Part shown: piece by piece, positions 1 to 11,239 of the stretch
Position numbering within the stretch: the stretch's first letter is position 1
Layout of the letters: the number at the start of each line of letters is the position of its first letter
DNA from: Mycobacterium sp. 155
GTDB taxonomy: Bacteria > Actinomycetota > Actinomycetes > Mycobacteriales > Mycobacteriaceae
DNA: 64,000 nt
NCBI RefSeq assembly: GCF_000373905.1
Contig: NZ_KB892705.1
Location: forward strand, 2,437,020 to 2,501,019
Reading direction: 5' to 3'
Position numbers and translations under genes: made by a program
The notes under the pieces: generated by a model
The model's input: the letters and a program-made list of their open reading frames with translations, nothing else
The model's database searches: none
Told to the model about the DNA's origin: nothing

Positions 1-612
1 CCTGTTCGATGACCGGCGTGTCCGGATCGAGCACCGACAAATACACCTCATGGGCGGCAAGCGAATTCACCGCCAGGTCGGTGTAGCCGTCGACCACTTC
101 ACAGTGGGTCGGGTCCGGACCGTTCTCGAACAGCCATACGGGAGCACCAGTCAGACTGCCGGAGAGGCTGTCAAAGGCCGCCGCGACGGCGTGCGCGAAC
201 TCGATGTGATCTGGCTGATTCGGCGCATCAGGAGCCCAACTGGACCCGCTGTAGATGGTGACGACGACGTCGGGGCGCAGCGCCGAAAGGGTCTCGGCGA
301 TCTTCGCCCTCAGCGGTGCGGTGTCGCGAATGTTGCTGTCGGGGAAGTCCCAGAACACCACGTCGTGGACCCCGACGACGGCGGCCGACCGCCGCTGCTC
401 GCTTTCGCGCAGTGGCCCCGCCTGTTCGGGCGGCATGCCGGCGATACCCGCCTCGCCGCGTGAGGCCAGCGCATAGTGCACGTCCTTGCCGGCAGCGGTC
501 CACTTCGCGACGGCCGCACCGATCCCGTACTCGGGATCGTCCGGATGCGGCACCAATACCAGTGCGGTGTTCCAGTTCGCGGGAAACGGTTGTACGGCTT
601 TTGCGTTCACCA
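1..612 (-). CDS. PIG-L/LmbE family deacetylase, C-terminus cut by the window edge
   Basis: Read on the minus strand from a GTG at 612 (a second in-frame GTG sits at 615; an AGG-type ribosome site lies just upstream). The protein has the family signature PHPDDPEY near residue 20, the zinc-binding start of N-acetylglucosaminyl-phosphatidylinositol/mycothiol-type deacetylases, and later the second conserved part QPDHIEFAHA with the third zinc histidine. The frame is open to base 1, so about 204 residues are seen and the end is missing. Mycobacteria have several such enzymes (MshB, Mca and others); the short N-terminus does not let me say which substrate this one uses. The next upstream DNA holds a decayed TetR gene. 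Confidence 0.85.
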
Positions 613-639
613 CACCAGTGTCAGACCTCAACCATGGTT

Positions 640-2134
<1,495 letters not shown>

Positions 2135-2171
2135 TGCTTAGCCCGGACTGGCTGACCGTCGCGCCGTGACT

Positions 2172-2229
2172 TTCTCCCGCGAACAGACGCTGCGGCACCG
2201 GTTTTGCGGCGTGTCGGGGTACCGACACG
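2172..2229. repeat. Intergenic hairpin repeat, copy A
   Basis: Contains CGCGAACAGACGCTGCGG (2178-2195), which recurs exactly at 59592-59609, followed by a perfect 8-bp stem (CGTGTCGG at 2210-2217, CCGACACG at 2222-2229, loop GGTA). It lies between two converging genes, so it may end transcription from either side. Confidence 0.65.
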
Positions 2230-2291
2230 TCTTCTCGAAAATTAGGTGACCAGATCCCGCAACCGCCCGGATAGCTGTTCGCGGAGAAAGA

Positions 2292-2651
2292 TCACGCCAC
2301 CGAGAACAGGGCGGACGCCGCGAGGGTCTCGACCAGGCAGTAGAACCAGTTGGGATAGAACGAGGTTCGGCTGTCGATCACGGCAGAGACGATGCGGCCC
2401 AAAGCCATTCCCGCGAGAGCGATGCCGATGGTGATCACGATCCCGGTGCGCAACTGTCCCGGCGTGACGGCAGCGTAGCCGAGCGCAGCGGCCATCGCCA
2501 GGCCGAAACCGCCGTACACCGCCCGCACCTCGGCGCGGGCGGTCGAGTCGACGGGCACCATGCCGAAGGGTCGCAGCAGAGCCGCCGGGGCAGCCAGGGC
2601 ATAGAACCCCATACCCGCGAAGAACACACCGACGACGATGATCACAACCAC
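2292..2651 (-). CDS. Small four-helix membrane protein, DUF4345-like
   Basis: 119 residues starting at GTG 2651, preceded by GGGAGGTTACC; longer in-frame starts lack a ribosome site. The sequence is mostly hydrophobic and gives four membrane segments (about residues 3-22, 45-62, 70-90 and 98-118), with the charged motif PVDSTARAEVRAVYGGFGLA between the first two, typical of DUF4345 proteins. No enzyme function is known for the family. It converges with the phosphotransferase gene upstream and appears to be transcribed alone. Confidence 0.7.
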   Translation of the reverse strand: MVVIIVVGVFFAGMGFYALAAPAALLRPFGMVPVDSTARAEVRAVYGGFGLAMAAALGYAAVTPGQLRTGIVITIGIALAGMALGRIVSAVIDSRTSFYPNWFYCLVETLAASALFSVA

Positions 2652-3124
2652 GGTAACCTCCCGTTCAGAATGACCAGGAGACCAGCATGGCACCCCCACG
2701 TAGCGAGATCGCAGCGACCGCACTATCCGGCACGCAAATCGGTTCCCGTACCGCTACCCTTCCGCCATGTCAGATGGAGGTGCCAGTCATTCTGGGATCG
2801 CTTCGACATCCACGTCGGGCGCCGGCAAACGTTCTTCACCCTGATCGTGACGCTGGGTACCATCACCGGTTTTGTCGGCTACAAGGTGGATTGGCATCGA
2901 CGATATGAAACCGAACGAAGCACATCCGTGAAACCACATGCCGCGCTATGACGCACGCTCGCGGGCCAGGGCTTCCGCGGGCGCACGACTGAACACCATG
3001 GACTCCTCGATACGGTCGAACCGGTGGTCGGGGGCCGCGTCGGCGGACGTTCGTCGACGGTGCCGTGCGCTCCGGCCAGCGTGCAGCCACCGAGATCCGC
3101 GAAGCGCTGACCGGATGACGATCT
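2652..3124. other. 473-bp gap with gene scraps
   Basis: No intact gene is convincing here. A 93-codon plus frame ending at 2951 has a short hydrophobic stretch (TFFTLIVTLGTITGFVGYKV) but no ribosome site. On the minus strand a frame ends ERAS-stop at 2946 after a protein-like stretch (DRIEESMVFSRAPAEALARE). On the plus strand at 3050-3118 there is a flavoenzyme-like end, listed separately. Together they suggest decayed genes. Confidence 0.4.
3050..3118 (+). pseudogene. C-terminal scrap of a flavin amine oxidase-like gene
   Basis: The plus frame reads FVDGAVRSGQRAATEIREAL then T-G-stop at 3116-3118. The GAVRSGxRAAxE pattern is the usual FAD-contacting C-terminus of flavin monoamine oxidases. 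Nothing of the rest of such a protein is found upstream, so this is a leftover of a deleted gene. Confidence 0.45.
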
Positions 3125-4057
3125 CTAGCTGACGCGTTCCCGCGGGACAACCGATTCGGCCAAGACCCGTAGCTGACGGTTGACCTGCTCAGGGCGTTCC
3201 AGGATGGCGCAATGGCCACCGGTGAGTTCGATGAACGCGGCCAGGTTGGGCGCGTCCGCCGCGATCCGGCGGGAGGCGTTGATGGGCAGCAACCGGTCCT
3301 GCTCGCTGCCGATCACCAGCGTGGGCACCGCCAGATTGCGCAACGAAATGTGCCGGGAACCCAAGTTGTCCACCAGCACCCGTGCCCAGCCACCGCGTCC
3401 GGCCGCCGGGGTCGAAGCGAACAGCTCGTAGACGAATTGCGCTACCCACGGGTCAGCGTCACGGCCCACGGCCAGGTAGCACACGAACCGCTTGTTGGCG
3501 ACGTCGACCAGCCGCGGTATGGGCGTCGCCCCGAACGTCCTGAGCAACGTCCCGGCAGCCCTGATCCGAGTCGCGGTCAACGGTGCGGGCACCCGAGCCA
3601 ACTGCACGTCGCGCAACAGGTCGCCGGTGGTGGTGTTGATCAGCGCGACAGCGGCGGCACGTTCGCACACCCGGTCGGGGTAACGCTGCGACCACGCGCT
3701 GATCGCGATGCCCCCCATCGAATGGCCGGCGATGACGGCCCGCTCTCCCGGTGCGAGCGTGGCGGCCAGCACAGCATCCAGATCGGCTGCCAAATGGTTG
3801 AGGCTGTAGCCATGTCGCCCACGTGGGGTCTCGCTATGCCCGTGTCCACGGTGGTCATAGGCGATCACGCGATAATCGGCGGCCAGATCGGCGATCTGAT
3901 GTGCCCACACCCTGATGGCGCAGGTGATGCCATGTGCCAGCACGATCGGTTGACCATCGGGCGGCCCGAACACCTGGGCATGCAGCCGGACACCGTCGGT
4001 GCCTCGAACCTCCAGCGGACGTCCCGGTGGTAGCTGAGGAAGGTCTCCGGTGGTCAT
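3125..4057 (-). CDS. Alpha/beta hydrolase
   Basis: 310 residues from ATG 4057. The N-terminal half has the oxyanion motif HGIT (about residue 42), then YDHRGHGHSE, and the nucleophile elbow GHSMGG (Ser near 116). The catalytic acid is probably in GSEQDRLL (about 250) and the histidine in TGGHCAILERPEQV near residue 285. This is a complete catalytic triad of an epoxide-hydrolase/esterase-like family of which mycobacteria have dozens; the substrate cannot be named. It diverges from the quinone oxidoreductase at 4245, and the 187 bases between them must hold both promoters. Confidence 0.85.
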   Translation of the reverse strand: MTTGDLPQLPPGRPLEVRGTDGVRLHAQVFGPPDGQPIVLAHGITCAIRVWAHQIADLAADYRVIAYDHRGHGHSETPRGRHGYSLNHLAADLDAVLAATLAPGERAVIAGHSMGGIAISAWSQRYPDRVCERAAAVALINTTTGDLLRDVQLARVPAPLTATRIRAAGTLLRTFGATPIPRLVDVANKRFVCYLAVGRDADPWVAQFVYELFASTPAAGRGGWARVLVDNLGSRHISLRNLAVPTLVIGSEQDRLLPINASRRIAADAPNLAAFIELTGGHCAILERPEQVNRQLRVLAESVVPRERVS

Positions 4058-4244
4058 GGGCTGCTCCGATCGTCGGCGTCGTTGCCTTCAAGAAGTGCAC
4101 TGATTGTCAGCCTACCCGCCGGTAGCTAAGAGGGGTTTGACGAAATTGCCGTTTGCGGTTGGCCTCAGTTTCCCGAACCGGACGAGAGCGCCCGTGGCGG
4201 CAGGCGCAGAATTGGTCCCGACCCGATACAGAGAAAGAGACGCG

Positions 4245-5216
4245 ATGCGCGCAGCACAGATCACTCGGCTCGACGGACCGTCTGCGGTACAGGTGGCCGA
4301 GATCGATGAGCCGGCCGGCGGCGACGGGGTGGTCATCGACGTTCACGCGGCAGGGGTGGCATTTCCCGACGCGTTGCTGACGCGCGGCCTCTATCAGTAC
4401 AAGCCCGAGCTGCCGTGCATCCCTGGCGCGGAGGTTGCCGGTGTGGTGCGCAGTGCACCCGTAGGCGCTCACGTGAGCGCGGGCGATCGGGTGCTGGGAC
4501 TGACCATGCTGTCCGGCGGTATGGCCGAAGTCGTTGCGTTGCCGCTCGATCGGGTGTTCGCCCTGCCCGACTCGGTGTCGTTCGAATCCGGAGCCGGCGT
4601 CCTGTTCAACGACATGACCGTGCATTTCGCACTGCGTACCCGCGGCCGGCTGGCGGACGGTGAGACAGTCCTGGTGCACGGCGCAGCCGGAGGAATCGGC
4701 ACTTCGGCGCTGCGCCTGGCACCCGCGCTGGGGGCCGCGCGCACCATCGCCGTGGTCTCGACCAAGGAGAAGGTCGAGATCGCCAGGGCAGCAGGGGCTT
4801 CCGATGTAGTCCTGGCTGAGGGGTTCCGCGATGCGGTCAAAGAGCTGACGGGCGGCCATGGCGTCGACATCGTGGTCGACCCGGTCGGCGGTGATCGGTT
4901 CACCGACTCACTGCGGTCACTCGCCGTAGGTGGGCGGCTACTGGTGATCGGCTTCACTGCCGGGGAGATCCCGACGGTCAAGGTGAACCGATTGCTGCTC
5001 AACAATATTGACGTCGTCGGTGCAGGCTGGGGTGCGTGGGCGTTCTCCCACTCCGGCTACGTGGCCGAGCAGTGGGCCGAACTGGCGCCGTTGCTGGCCT
5101 CGGGCGCGATCCTGCCACCTGATCCCGACGTCTATCCGCTGGAGCAGGCGGGCGAGGCCATCGCGTCGCTGGAAAATCGCAGCGCCAAGGGCAAGGTGGT
5201 GCTGCGCCTGCGCTGA
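4245..5216 (+). CDS. NADPH:quinone oxidoreductase-like, zinc-free MDR family
   Basis: 323 residues starting at ATG 4245 (MRAAQITRLDGPS), behind AGAAAGAGA; an earlier in-frame start at 4104 has no support. It has the GroES-like N-domain ending IPGAEVAGVV, and a Rossmann domain with the nucleotide motif VLVHGAAGGIGTSALRLA (about residues 142-159), but lacks the cysteine ligands of zinc alcohol dehydrogenases. The C-terminal ISAKGKVVL-type ending is the family norm. It probably reduces quinones or enones with NADPH in the cytoplasm. It is 84 bases before the DUF2235 gene on the same strand. Confidence 0.88.
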   Translation: MRAAQITRLDGPSAVQVAEIDEPAGGDGVVIDVHAAGVAFPDALLTRGLYQYKPELPCIPGAEVAGVVRSAPVGAHVSAGDRVLGLTMLSGGMAEVVALPLDRVFALPDSVSFESGAGVLFNDMTVHFALRTRGRLADGETVLVHGAAGGIGTSALRLAPALGAARTIAVVSTKEKVEIARAAGASDVVLAEGFRDAVKELTGGHGVDIVVDPVGGDRFTDSLRSLAVGGRLLVIGFTAGEIPTVKVNRLLLNNIDVVGAGWGAWAFSHSGYVAEQWAELAPLLASGAILPPDPDVYPLEQAGEAIASLENRSAKGKVVLRLR

Positions 5217-5300
5217 ATCGTGGCGTCAGGACAGGCTGTCAGAAGCCGACCAATGACCGCCTGCGTGGATATCGTTTAGATGTCCACGCAAGGGAGAAAC

Positions 5301-6404
5301 ATGCCGAAACGCTTGGTGCTGTGCTGCGACGGCACATGGAACACCCCCGATCAGCAGGCACCGACCAACGTCACCAAGGTCGCGCTCGCGGTGGCCGATC
5401 ACGACGCCAGGGGAACCGAACAACGGGTCTTCTATTCCCTGGGTGTCGGCACCACACGAGGTGAGCGGATCGTTGGCGGTACGTTCGGATACGGGCTGTC
5501 GCACAACATCATCGAGGCCTACCGGTTTCTGGTGGAGAATTACGTCCCGGGCGACGAACTATTCTTCTTCGGGTTCAGCCGGGGCGCCTTCACGGTGCGC
5601 AGTGCCGTGGGATTCGTCCGCAATGCCGGCATCCTGAGACCGCAGCATGCCAACAGGATCGGCGAGGCCTACACGCTCTACCGCGACCGAACCAGTAAGA
5701 CACATCCGCGGAGCACCGAGTCGACCCTGTTCCGACGGTCATTCTCGTACGAGTCCAGGATCCGTTTCATCGGCGTCTGGGATACGGTCGGTGCACTGGG
5801 AATTCCCGTGACTGGGTTCGGCCTCGCCAAACTGGCGAATAACCGATGGACGTTTCATGACACGGACCTGAGCAGCTACGTCGACGCGGCCTTCCAGGCA
5901 CTGGCCATCGACGAGATGCGCGGCCCGTTCCGGCCGACACTGTGGGCCCATCAGCCAGATCCCCCGAAAAATCAACGGGTGGAACAGGTCTGGTTCTCCG
6001 GGGTACATTCCGACGTCGGCGGCGGCTATCCGGAACACGACCTGAGCGACATTGCGCTGCTGTGGATGGTGAGCTGTGCGCGTGACTACGGCCTGGCCTT
6101 CTATCCCACGGCGTTCCACCAACGCCCGCCAAGCATGGTGCCGCCGGCCCCGGAGGACGAAACCCTCGGCACCCAGACGCAGGTGTACCCCGACGCGTTC
6201 GGCAAACAGCACCAGACCCGAACCGGCATATACCGGCTGATCACGCGGTACATCCGCCGGCCGGGCGCCACCGATCCCGACACCGAGTACGTCGCATCGA
6301 GCGCGCTCACGCGCAGTCGTGCGCTGGCGCCCTCCGCGACGACCACGCTCGGCTTCGTCGAAGGCAGTCCACGCACGATGCCGGTGCGGTACCTGCGGCG
6401 CTGA
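5301..6404 (+). CDS. DUF2235 hydrolase (Tle1-like phospholipase fold)
   Basis: 367 residues from ATG 5301, directly preceded by AGGGAGAAAC; an upstream ATG at 5280 is the alternative. It begins LVLCCDGTWNT, the hallmark of DUF2235, has the nucleophile elbow FGFSRGAFTVR (Ser near residue 92), then WDTVGALG and, further on, VHSDVGGGYPE, which carries the acid and histidine part. The family includes the Tle1 phospholipases delivered by type VI secretion in Gram-negative bacteria; no secretion signal or such system is present here, so a cytoplasmic lipase or esterase is the safer guess. Confidence 0.85.
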   Translation: MPKRLVLCCDGTWNTPDQQAPTNVTKVALAVADHDARGTEQRVFYSLGVGTTRGERIVGGTFGYGLSHNIIEAYRFLVENYVPGDELFFFGFSRGAFTVRSAVGFVRNAGILRPQHANRIGEAYTLYRDRTSKTHPRSTESTLFRRSFSYESRIRFIGVWDTVGALGIPVTGFGLAKLANNRWTFHDTDLSSYVDAAFQALAIDEMRGPFRPTLWAHQPDPPKNQRVEQVWFSGVHSDVGGGYPEHDLSDIALLWMVSCARDYGLAFYPTAFHQRPPSMVPPAPEDETLGTQTQVYPDAFGKQHQTRTGIYRLITRYIRRPGATDPDTEYVASSALTRSRALAPSATTTLGFVEGSPRTMPVRYLRR

Positions 6405-6593
6405 CACCGTGCTGGGCACGGCCCGCTCGGGTATCTGCACCGGGGCATACAGGTCTTGTCCCGGCATGAATGGGTGTCGGACCCGATGGTGATCGACCGT
6501 CCTACCGAGAAGACTGGCCTCACACCAAGTTGCTCTGCCGCCCCGGCGGAGATGACCGATTTGGGAAAGGTGTCTCGAACTTCGGAGTAGCAC

Positions 6594-9509
6594 ATGCAGA
6601 ACGGTCCGACCGACAGACCGGCGGTGTCCAACCGGGCCCGCATCCTGATCAGCGCAGCTGTCGCCGTTGTCGTACTTCTGCTTGTCGTTCCTCGGCTGCT
6701 GAACTCATACGTCGACTGGTTGTGGTTCGGAGAAGTCGGTTTCCGCAACGTCTGGATCACCGTTCTGTTGACACGGGTGGCGCTCTTCGTCGCGGTGACC
6801 CTGCTCGTCGGCGGCAGCGTTCTGCTGGCGATGACGTTGGCATATCGCACCCGGCTGATCTTCGCCCCCACCCAGCGCGACAACGACCCGGCCACGCTGT
6901 ATCGGGCCCTCGCAATGCGCCGGCCACGCTTGCTGTCATGGGGCGTCGCATCGGCGATCGCGGCGCTGTGCGGTCTGGTCGGGCAGACCAGTTGGGTCAC
7001 GGCTCAACTGTTCTTGCACGGTGAACCCTTCGGTATCGCCGATCCGGAATTCGGGCGCGACATCGCCTTCTTCGTGTTCGACGTACCCTTCTACCGATTC
7101 GTACTCAACTGGCTTTTCGTCGCCGTATGCCTGGCGTTGGTGGCAAATGTGGTGACGCACCACCTCTTCGGTGGCATCCGACTGACCGCCGGCAAGGGTA
7201 CGCTCACGCAGCCCGCCCGGATTCAGATCGCGGTGCTGGCCGGCACAGCCATCCTGCTGAAGGCTGTCGCGTACTGGCTCGATCACTACGAACTGGTGTT
7301 CAGCACCCACAAAGAACCGACGTTCACCGGTGCCGGTTACACCGCCATCCATGCCGAGCTACCGGCCAAGCTCGTCTTGCTCGCGATAGCGGCGCTGTGC
7401 GCGTTGGCGGTTTTCGCGGTGATCTTCCTGCGGGACATGCGGATTCCGGCGATGGCGATCGCGCTGCTCGTGCTGTCATCAGTTCTGGTTGGCGGCGCCT
7501 GGCCGCTGGTGATGGAACAATTCTCGGTGCGGCCCAACGCAGCCGACGTCGAGCGCCCCTACATCGAACGCAACATCGCCGCGACTCGTGACGCATACCG
7601 GCTCGGCAGCGACTGGGTCGAATACCACGACTATCCCGGCATCGGGACCAAAGACCCCCGTGACGTCGCCGCGGACGTCACCACCATCGCCAATGTGCGG
7701 TTGCTCGACCCCAATGTGCTCTCCAGGACGTTCACCCAGCAACAGCAGCTCAAGAATTTCTACAGCTTCCCAGCCGAATTGGACATCGACCGCTATCACA
7801 TCGACGGTCAGCTACGGGATTACATCGTCGGCGTCCGCGAACTGTCACCGGACAGCCTGACCGGGAATCAGACCGACTGGATCAACCGGCATACCGTCTA
7901 CACCCACGGCAACGGTTTCGTTGCCGCACCGGCGAATCGGGTGAATGCGGCGGTCCGTGACGCCCCGAACACCTCGGAACCCTCGGACAGCAACAGTGGC
8001 TACCCGATCTACACGATCAGCGACATCGCCTCTCTTGGGTCCGATCGACAGGTCATCCGGGTCGACCAACCACGCATCTACTTCGGCGAAGTGATCGCCG
8101 AGGCGGATCCGGACTATGCGATAGTCGGTGGACCGCCGGATGCGCCGCCCCGTGAGTACGACACCGACACCTCGAAGTACTCCTATACCGGTGCCGGTGG
8201 CGTGCCGATCGGCAACTGGCTCAACCGCACGTTGTTCGCCGCCAAGTTCGCTGAACGCAACATCTTGTTCTCGCGCGCGATCAGTGCGGAATCGAAACTG
8301 ATCCTCTACCGGAACCCGAAGGAACGTGTGCAGCGCGTGGCCCCGTGGCTGACCACCGACACCAATGCCTATCCGGCAGTGGTCGATGGACGCGTCGTCT
8401 GGATTGTCGATGCATACACGACCCTGGAGCGGTATCCCTACGCGCAGCGCAGCTCGCTGCAAGGACCGGTGACCGGCGCCGGCGGCATCACTCGACCCGG
8501 CGCACCGATCGGGTACGTGCGCAACTCCGTCAAGGCGACCGTCGACGCTTACGACGGCACCGTGACGCTCTACCAAGTCGACCACGACGATCCCGTGCTA
8601 CGCGCATGGATGCACACCTTCCCCGGTGTCGTGCAATCTGCAGACAAGGTGTCTGACGAACTGCGCGCGCATTTCCGCTATCCCGAGGATCTGTTCAAGA
8701 TCCAACGGGAGATCTTGGCGAGATACCACGTCGACGAACCTCGAGAGTTCTTCACCACCAACGCCTTCTGGTCGGTGCCCAGCGATCCGACCACCGAGTC
8801 CGACGAACCGCAGCCACCGTTCCACGTCCTCATCGGTGACCAGCAGAGCGCGCAACCGTCGTTCCGGCTGGCCAGCGCGATGGTCGGGTACAACAGGGAA
8901 TTCCTGTCGGCCTACATCTCGGTGTATTCCGATCCGGAGAACTACGGCAAGATCAGCGTGCTGCAACTACCGACGGATACGCTGACGCAAGGCCCGCAAC
9001 AGATCCAGAACTCGATGATCTCCGACACTCGGGTCGCCTCCGAGCGCACCCTGCTGGAGCGATCCAACCGAATCCACTACGGCAACCTCCTGACACTGCC
9101 GATCGCCGACGGCGGCGTGCTCTACGTGGAACCTCTTTATACCGAGCGCATTCCGACCACACCCCACAGCTCGACATTCCCACAGCTGTCCCGGGTGCTG
9201 GTCGGCTTGCGTGAACCCCGTGCCGACGGCGGCGTCCGAATCGGCTACGCCCCAACGCTGGCCGAAGCCCTCGATCAAGTATTCGGCCCCGGCGCTGGGC
9301 GCGCAGCGACCGCCCCCGGTGGCGACGCCGCCGCGACACCACCACCGGATATGCCGCGGCCGCAGTCTCCCCCGCCCGCAGCCGCGCCGCCGGCCACGGG
9401 CGGCTCACCTCGAACAGCGACTGAACTCAAAGAAGCACTCACGGAGTTACGCGCGGTTCTCGAGCGCCTCGAAAAGGCGGTCAACGCCCAAGAAAACACG
9501 GGCGGATAG
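6594..9509 (+). CDS. UPF0182 family large membrane protein (first of two)
   Basis: 971 residues from ATG 6594, with TTCGGAGTAGCAC before it. The first about 310 residues contain seven membrane helices with [16 protein letters not shown] right after the first; the long rest is extracytoplasmic and has the conserved repeats of the family ([53 protein letters not shown]). The tail after residue 900 is Pro/Ala-rich and ends in a charged helix. Function is unknown. It resembles the 996-residue protein at 47169-50159 along its whole length, so it is a paralog; M. tuberculosis also has two (Rv0064 and Rv3193c, from memory). Confidence 0.93.
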   Translation: MQNGPTDRPAVSNRARILISAAVAVVVLLLVVPRLLNSYVDWLWFGEVGFRNVWITVLLTRVALFVAVTLLVGGSVLLAMTLAYRTRLIFAPTQRDNDPATLYRALAMRRPRLLSWGVASAIAALCGLVGQTSWVTAQLFLHGEPFGIADPEFGRDIAFFVFDVPFYRFVLNWLFVAVCLALVANVVTHHLFGGIRLTAGKGTLTQPARIQIAVLAGTAILLKAVAYWLDHYELVFSTHKEPTFTGAGYTAIHAELPAKLVLLAIAALCALAVFAVIFLRDMRIPAMAIALLVLSSVLVGGAWPLVMEQFSVRPNAADVERPYIERNIAATRDAYRLGSDWVEYHDYPGIGTKDPRDVAADVTTIANVRLLDPNVLSRTFTQQQQLKNFYSFPAELDIDRYHIDGQLRDYIVGVRELSPDSLTGNQTDWINRHTVYTHGNGFVAAPANRVNAAVRDAPNTSEPSDSNSGYPIYTISDIASLGSDRQVIRVDQPRIYFGEVIAEADPDYAIVGGPPDAPPREYDTDTSKYSYTGAGGVPIGNWLNRTLFAAKFAERNILFSRAISAESKLILYRNPKERVQRVAPWLTTDTNAYPAVVDGRVVWIVDAYTTLERYPYAQRSSLQGPVTGAGGITRPGAPIGYVRNSVKATVDAYDGTVTLYQVDHDDPVLRAWMHTFPGVVQSADKVSDELRAHFRYPEDLFKIQREILARYHVDEPREFFTTNAFWSVPSDPTTESDEPQPPFHVLIGDQQSAQPSFRLASAMVGYNREFLSAYISVYSDPENYGKISVLQLPTDTLTQGPQQIQNSMISDTRVASERTLLERSNRIHYGNLLTLPIADGGVLYVEPLYTERIPTTPHSSTFPQLSRVLVGLREPRADGGVRIGYAPTLAEALDQVFGPGAGRAATAPGGDAAATPPPDMPRPQSPPPAAAPPATGGSPRTATELKEALTELRAVLERLEKAVNAQENTGG

Positions 9510-9544
9510 TAACCACTGCTCGCACACCCAAGAAGGCACACCAT

Positions 9545-9784
9545 ATGAAGACCAAGCCACTGGATGCGGTCCAGCCGGCTCAGGACGTCGCCGCACGGCT
9601 GGCAACGGAGTTCGACGGGCTGCTGCCACCTGAACTCGTGACCCGCATTGTGGTGGAAGCCATCTGCGATCTCTACGGGCAGGTGCAGCCCAAAGCCTTC
9701 CCCGAACTGCTGCACCGGCTCGCCCACTATCGACTCGACATCGCGTGCGGCAGAGCCCAGGCTTCGCCGATCGCGTCGCCGTAA
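9545..9784 (+). CDS. Small three-helix-bundle dimerisation-type protein
   Basis: 79 residues, ATG 9545 after AAGAAGG. It is almost all helical with three predicted helices (AQDVAARLATEFDG, PELVTRIVVEAICDLYG, FPELLHRLAHYRLDIA), the pattern of the short 'three-helix bundle dimerization domain' proteins common in mycobacteria. No catalytic residues are apparent. It starts 35 bases after the UPF0182 gene and is probably in the same transcript. It converges with the SLC13 gene, ending 10 bases from it. Confidence 0.65.
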   Translation: MKTKPLDAVQPAQDVAARLATEFDGLLPPELVTRIVVEAICDLYGQVQPKAFPELLHRLAHYRLDIACGRAQASPIASP

Positions 9785-9794
9785 ACACTCGACA

Positions 9795-11051
9795 TCAGCT
9801 TGCGGCGGCCGCGACGCCGGCCAATATTCCGGGGACGATGACGGCGAGTGCCAGGGCGAGCCCGAGGAGCCTGCGGAACAGCATGTCCTGGTGTTTGACA
9901 GCGCTGTTGCCGATGATCAGGGTGCCGGCCACGTGGATGGGGTTCATGACCATGAGAGCAGCCGGTGCGCAGATGGCCGCGATGACCCAGAACACCCCCG
10001 GTGACCCGCCGAAGGCGGTGAACGCCAGCGGCATCATCAGCCCCAGGACTCCAAGGGTCGAGCTCTCGATGTTGCACAAGAACGCCGTCGTGTAGGCCAG
10101 GACGAAAATGAGCAGGACCCCGGCGCCGAGGTGTTGGAGGTCCTTCTCGATCGAGTCCATGGTGCCGATCTTTTCCATGAGCCCGAGGTAGGTGAGCAGG
10201 CCGCACAAGAGAAGCACGCTGTTCCACGGGATCCGAGCGAGCAGCGCATGCTCCTTGGGATGAAAGACGATCTGGAGCAGCGCAGCCAAACACATGGCCG
10301 TCACACCGACATCTGTCTTGGGGACGACGACGAGGACGACGAACAGGATGAGGGAGAGACCCGAGCACCAGGCGTAGGTCTTGTGATGCTGTTGCCCCTC
10401 CGAGGACTCGGCCAGTGGTGGTGCGGGCCATACGACGAAGGCCTGTCCGCGCTGCGCTCGAAGGGCGAGAATGAGCTGGAGGGCGATGACGACGATGACC
10501 GCGACCGCGACGGAAACCGCCCACAGTCCCCAGCCGGAGTAGTGCACGTGGAATTTGTCCGCGGCGGTGCGCACGACGGCGCCGGTGGGGTTGAGCGGTG
10601 AGAGTCCGGCGCTATTGGCCCCGATGATGACGGCGAGCTCGCAAAGATAGAAGCTGCGGCGGTAGCGCTCACCGAGGTGGGCGACCATTGGCACGAGGAA
10701 GGCGATGGGCGCCGTGGAGAAGGCACCCGCCGTGGAAAGCGCACCGGCGATGAGGAAGCCGGTCCATGGCAGCAGCGCCTCACGGTCACCGACAGTGGCG
10801 TAGATTTTCTCCACGACATGCGCGAGGGCGCCGCTGCGTTCAAGGTGCGCGAAGAGCAGGGAGACGCCGGCGATGAGCACGAAGATGCTGCCGGGGAATG
10901 TCGTGTACATCGTCGTCGGGTTCAGGCCCGACACGGCCAGGACGGGCAGGGCCGCGGCGAGCGCGAGCACACCGATGTTCATCCGCCGCCAGATCGCCAC
11001 GATCAGTACGACGAGAAGCAGTGCTATGGATAGGATTTGGGCCGACGACAT
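9795..11051 (-). CDS. SLC13/MatC-like carboxylate transporter
   Basis: 418 residues from ATG 11051, set by a strong GAGGAGG eight bases upstream (an earlier ATG at 11075 has none). It is hydrophobic throughout with about ten to eleven membrane segments. The two inverted halves of the fold are visible: STAGAFSTAPIAFLVPM plus [16 protein letters not shown] in the first and ESSTLGVLGLMMPLAF plus NPIHVAGTLIIGNSAV in the second, the substrate/cation hairpins of the ion-transporter superfamily. It is closest in character to MatC/DASS carriers of C4-dicarboxylates or malonate. As the last gene of the minus-strand run with malic enzyme and SucCD, succinate or malate uptake is the likely role. Confidence 0.82.
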   Translation of the reverse strand: MSSAQILSIALLLVVLIVAIWRRMNIGVLALAAALPVLAVSGLNPTTMYTTFPGSIFVLIAGVSLLFAHLERSGALAHVVEKIYATVGDREALLPWTGFLIAGALSTAGAFSTAPIAFLVPMVAHLGERYRRSFYLCELAVIIGANSAGLSPLNPTGAVVRTAADKFHVHYSGWGLWAVSVAVAVIVVIALQLILALRAQRGQAFVVWPAPPLAESSEGQQHHKTYAWCSGLSLILFVVLVVVPKTDVGVTAMCLAALLQIVFHPKEHALLARIPWNSVLLLCGLLTYLGLMEKIGTMDSIEKDLQHLGAGVLLIFVLAYTTAFLCNIESSTLGVLGLMMPLAFTAFGGSPGVFWVIAAICAPAALMVMNPIHVAGTLIIGNSAVKHQDMLFRRLLGLALALAVIVPGILAGVAAAAS

Positions 11052-11239
11052 CGGTGGCCTCCTCGTCGTAGACACGCGCTCTGGATCACCTGCGGATTTC
11101 CTCCGGAGGTTATACCGATCACGTTGATTGCGTGCTCATTTCATGCACCTGTGCGCCAGCTGAGTGTTACGTCGTAATTACCTGTACTGCAACATATTTG
11201 ATCGCAGACCGCAACGGCGTCCAGCTTCCCGCCGAGGCG
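11052..11239 (-). promoter_or_regulatory. Leader between universal stress gene and SLC13 gene
   Basis: 188 bases, the longest gap inside the minus-strand run. On the minus strand it has a TATAAC (-10-like) followed by the perfect palindrome CCTCCGGAGG, then the SLC13 ribosome site. A separate promoter for the transporter is likely but no clear -35 is seen. Confidence 0.35.

Noticed and set aside
2670..2951. 93-codon plus frame with one hydrophobic segment
   Set aside because: No ribosome site, Arg/His/Pro-rich first half, and lies in a stretch of decayed genes; not enough to call.
5301..6404. Type VI effector reading of the DUF2235 protein
   Set aside because: Only the hydrolase fold is shared; no VgrG, immunity gene or secretion component is near.
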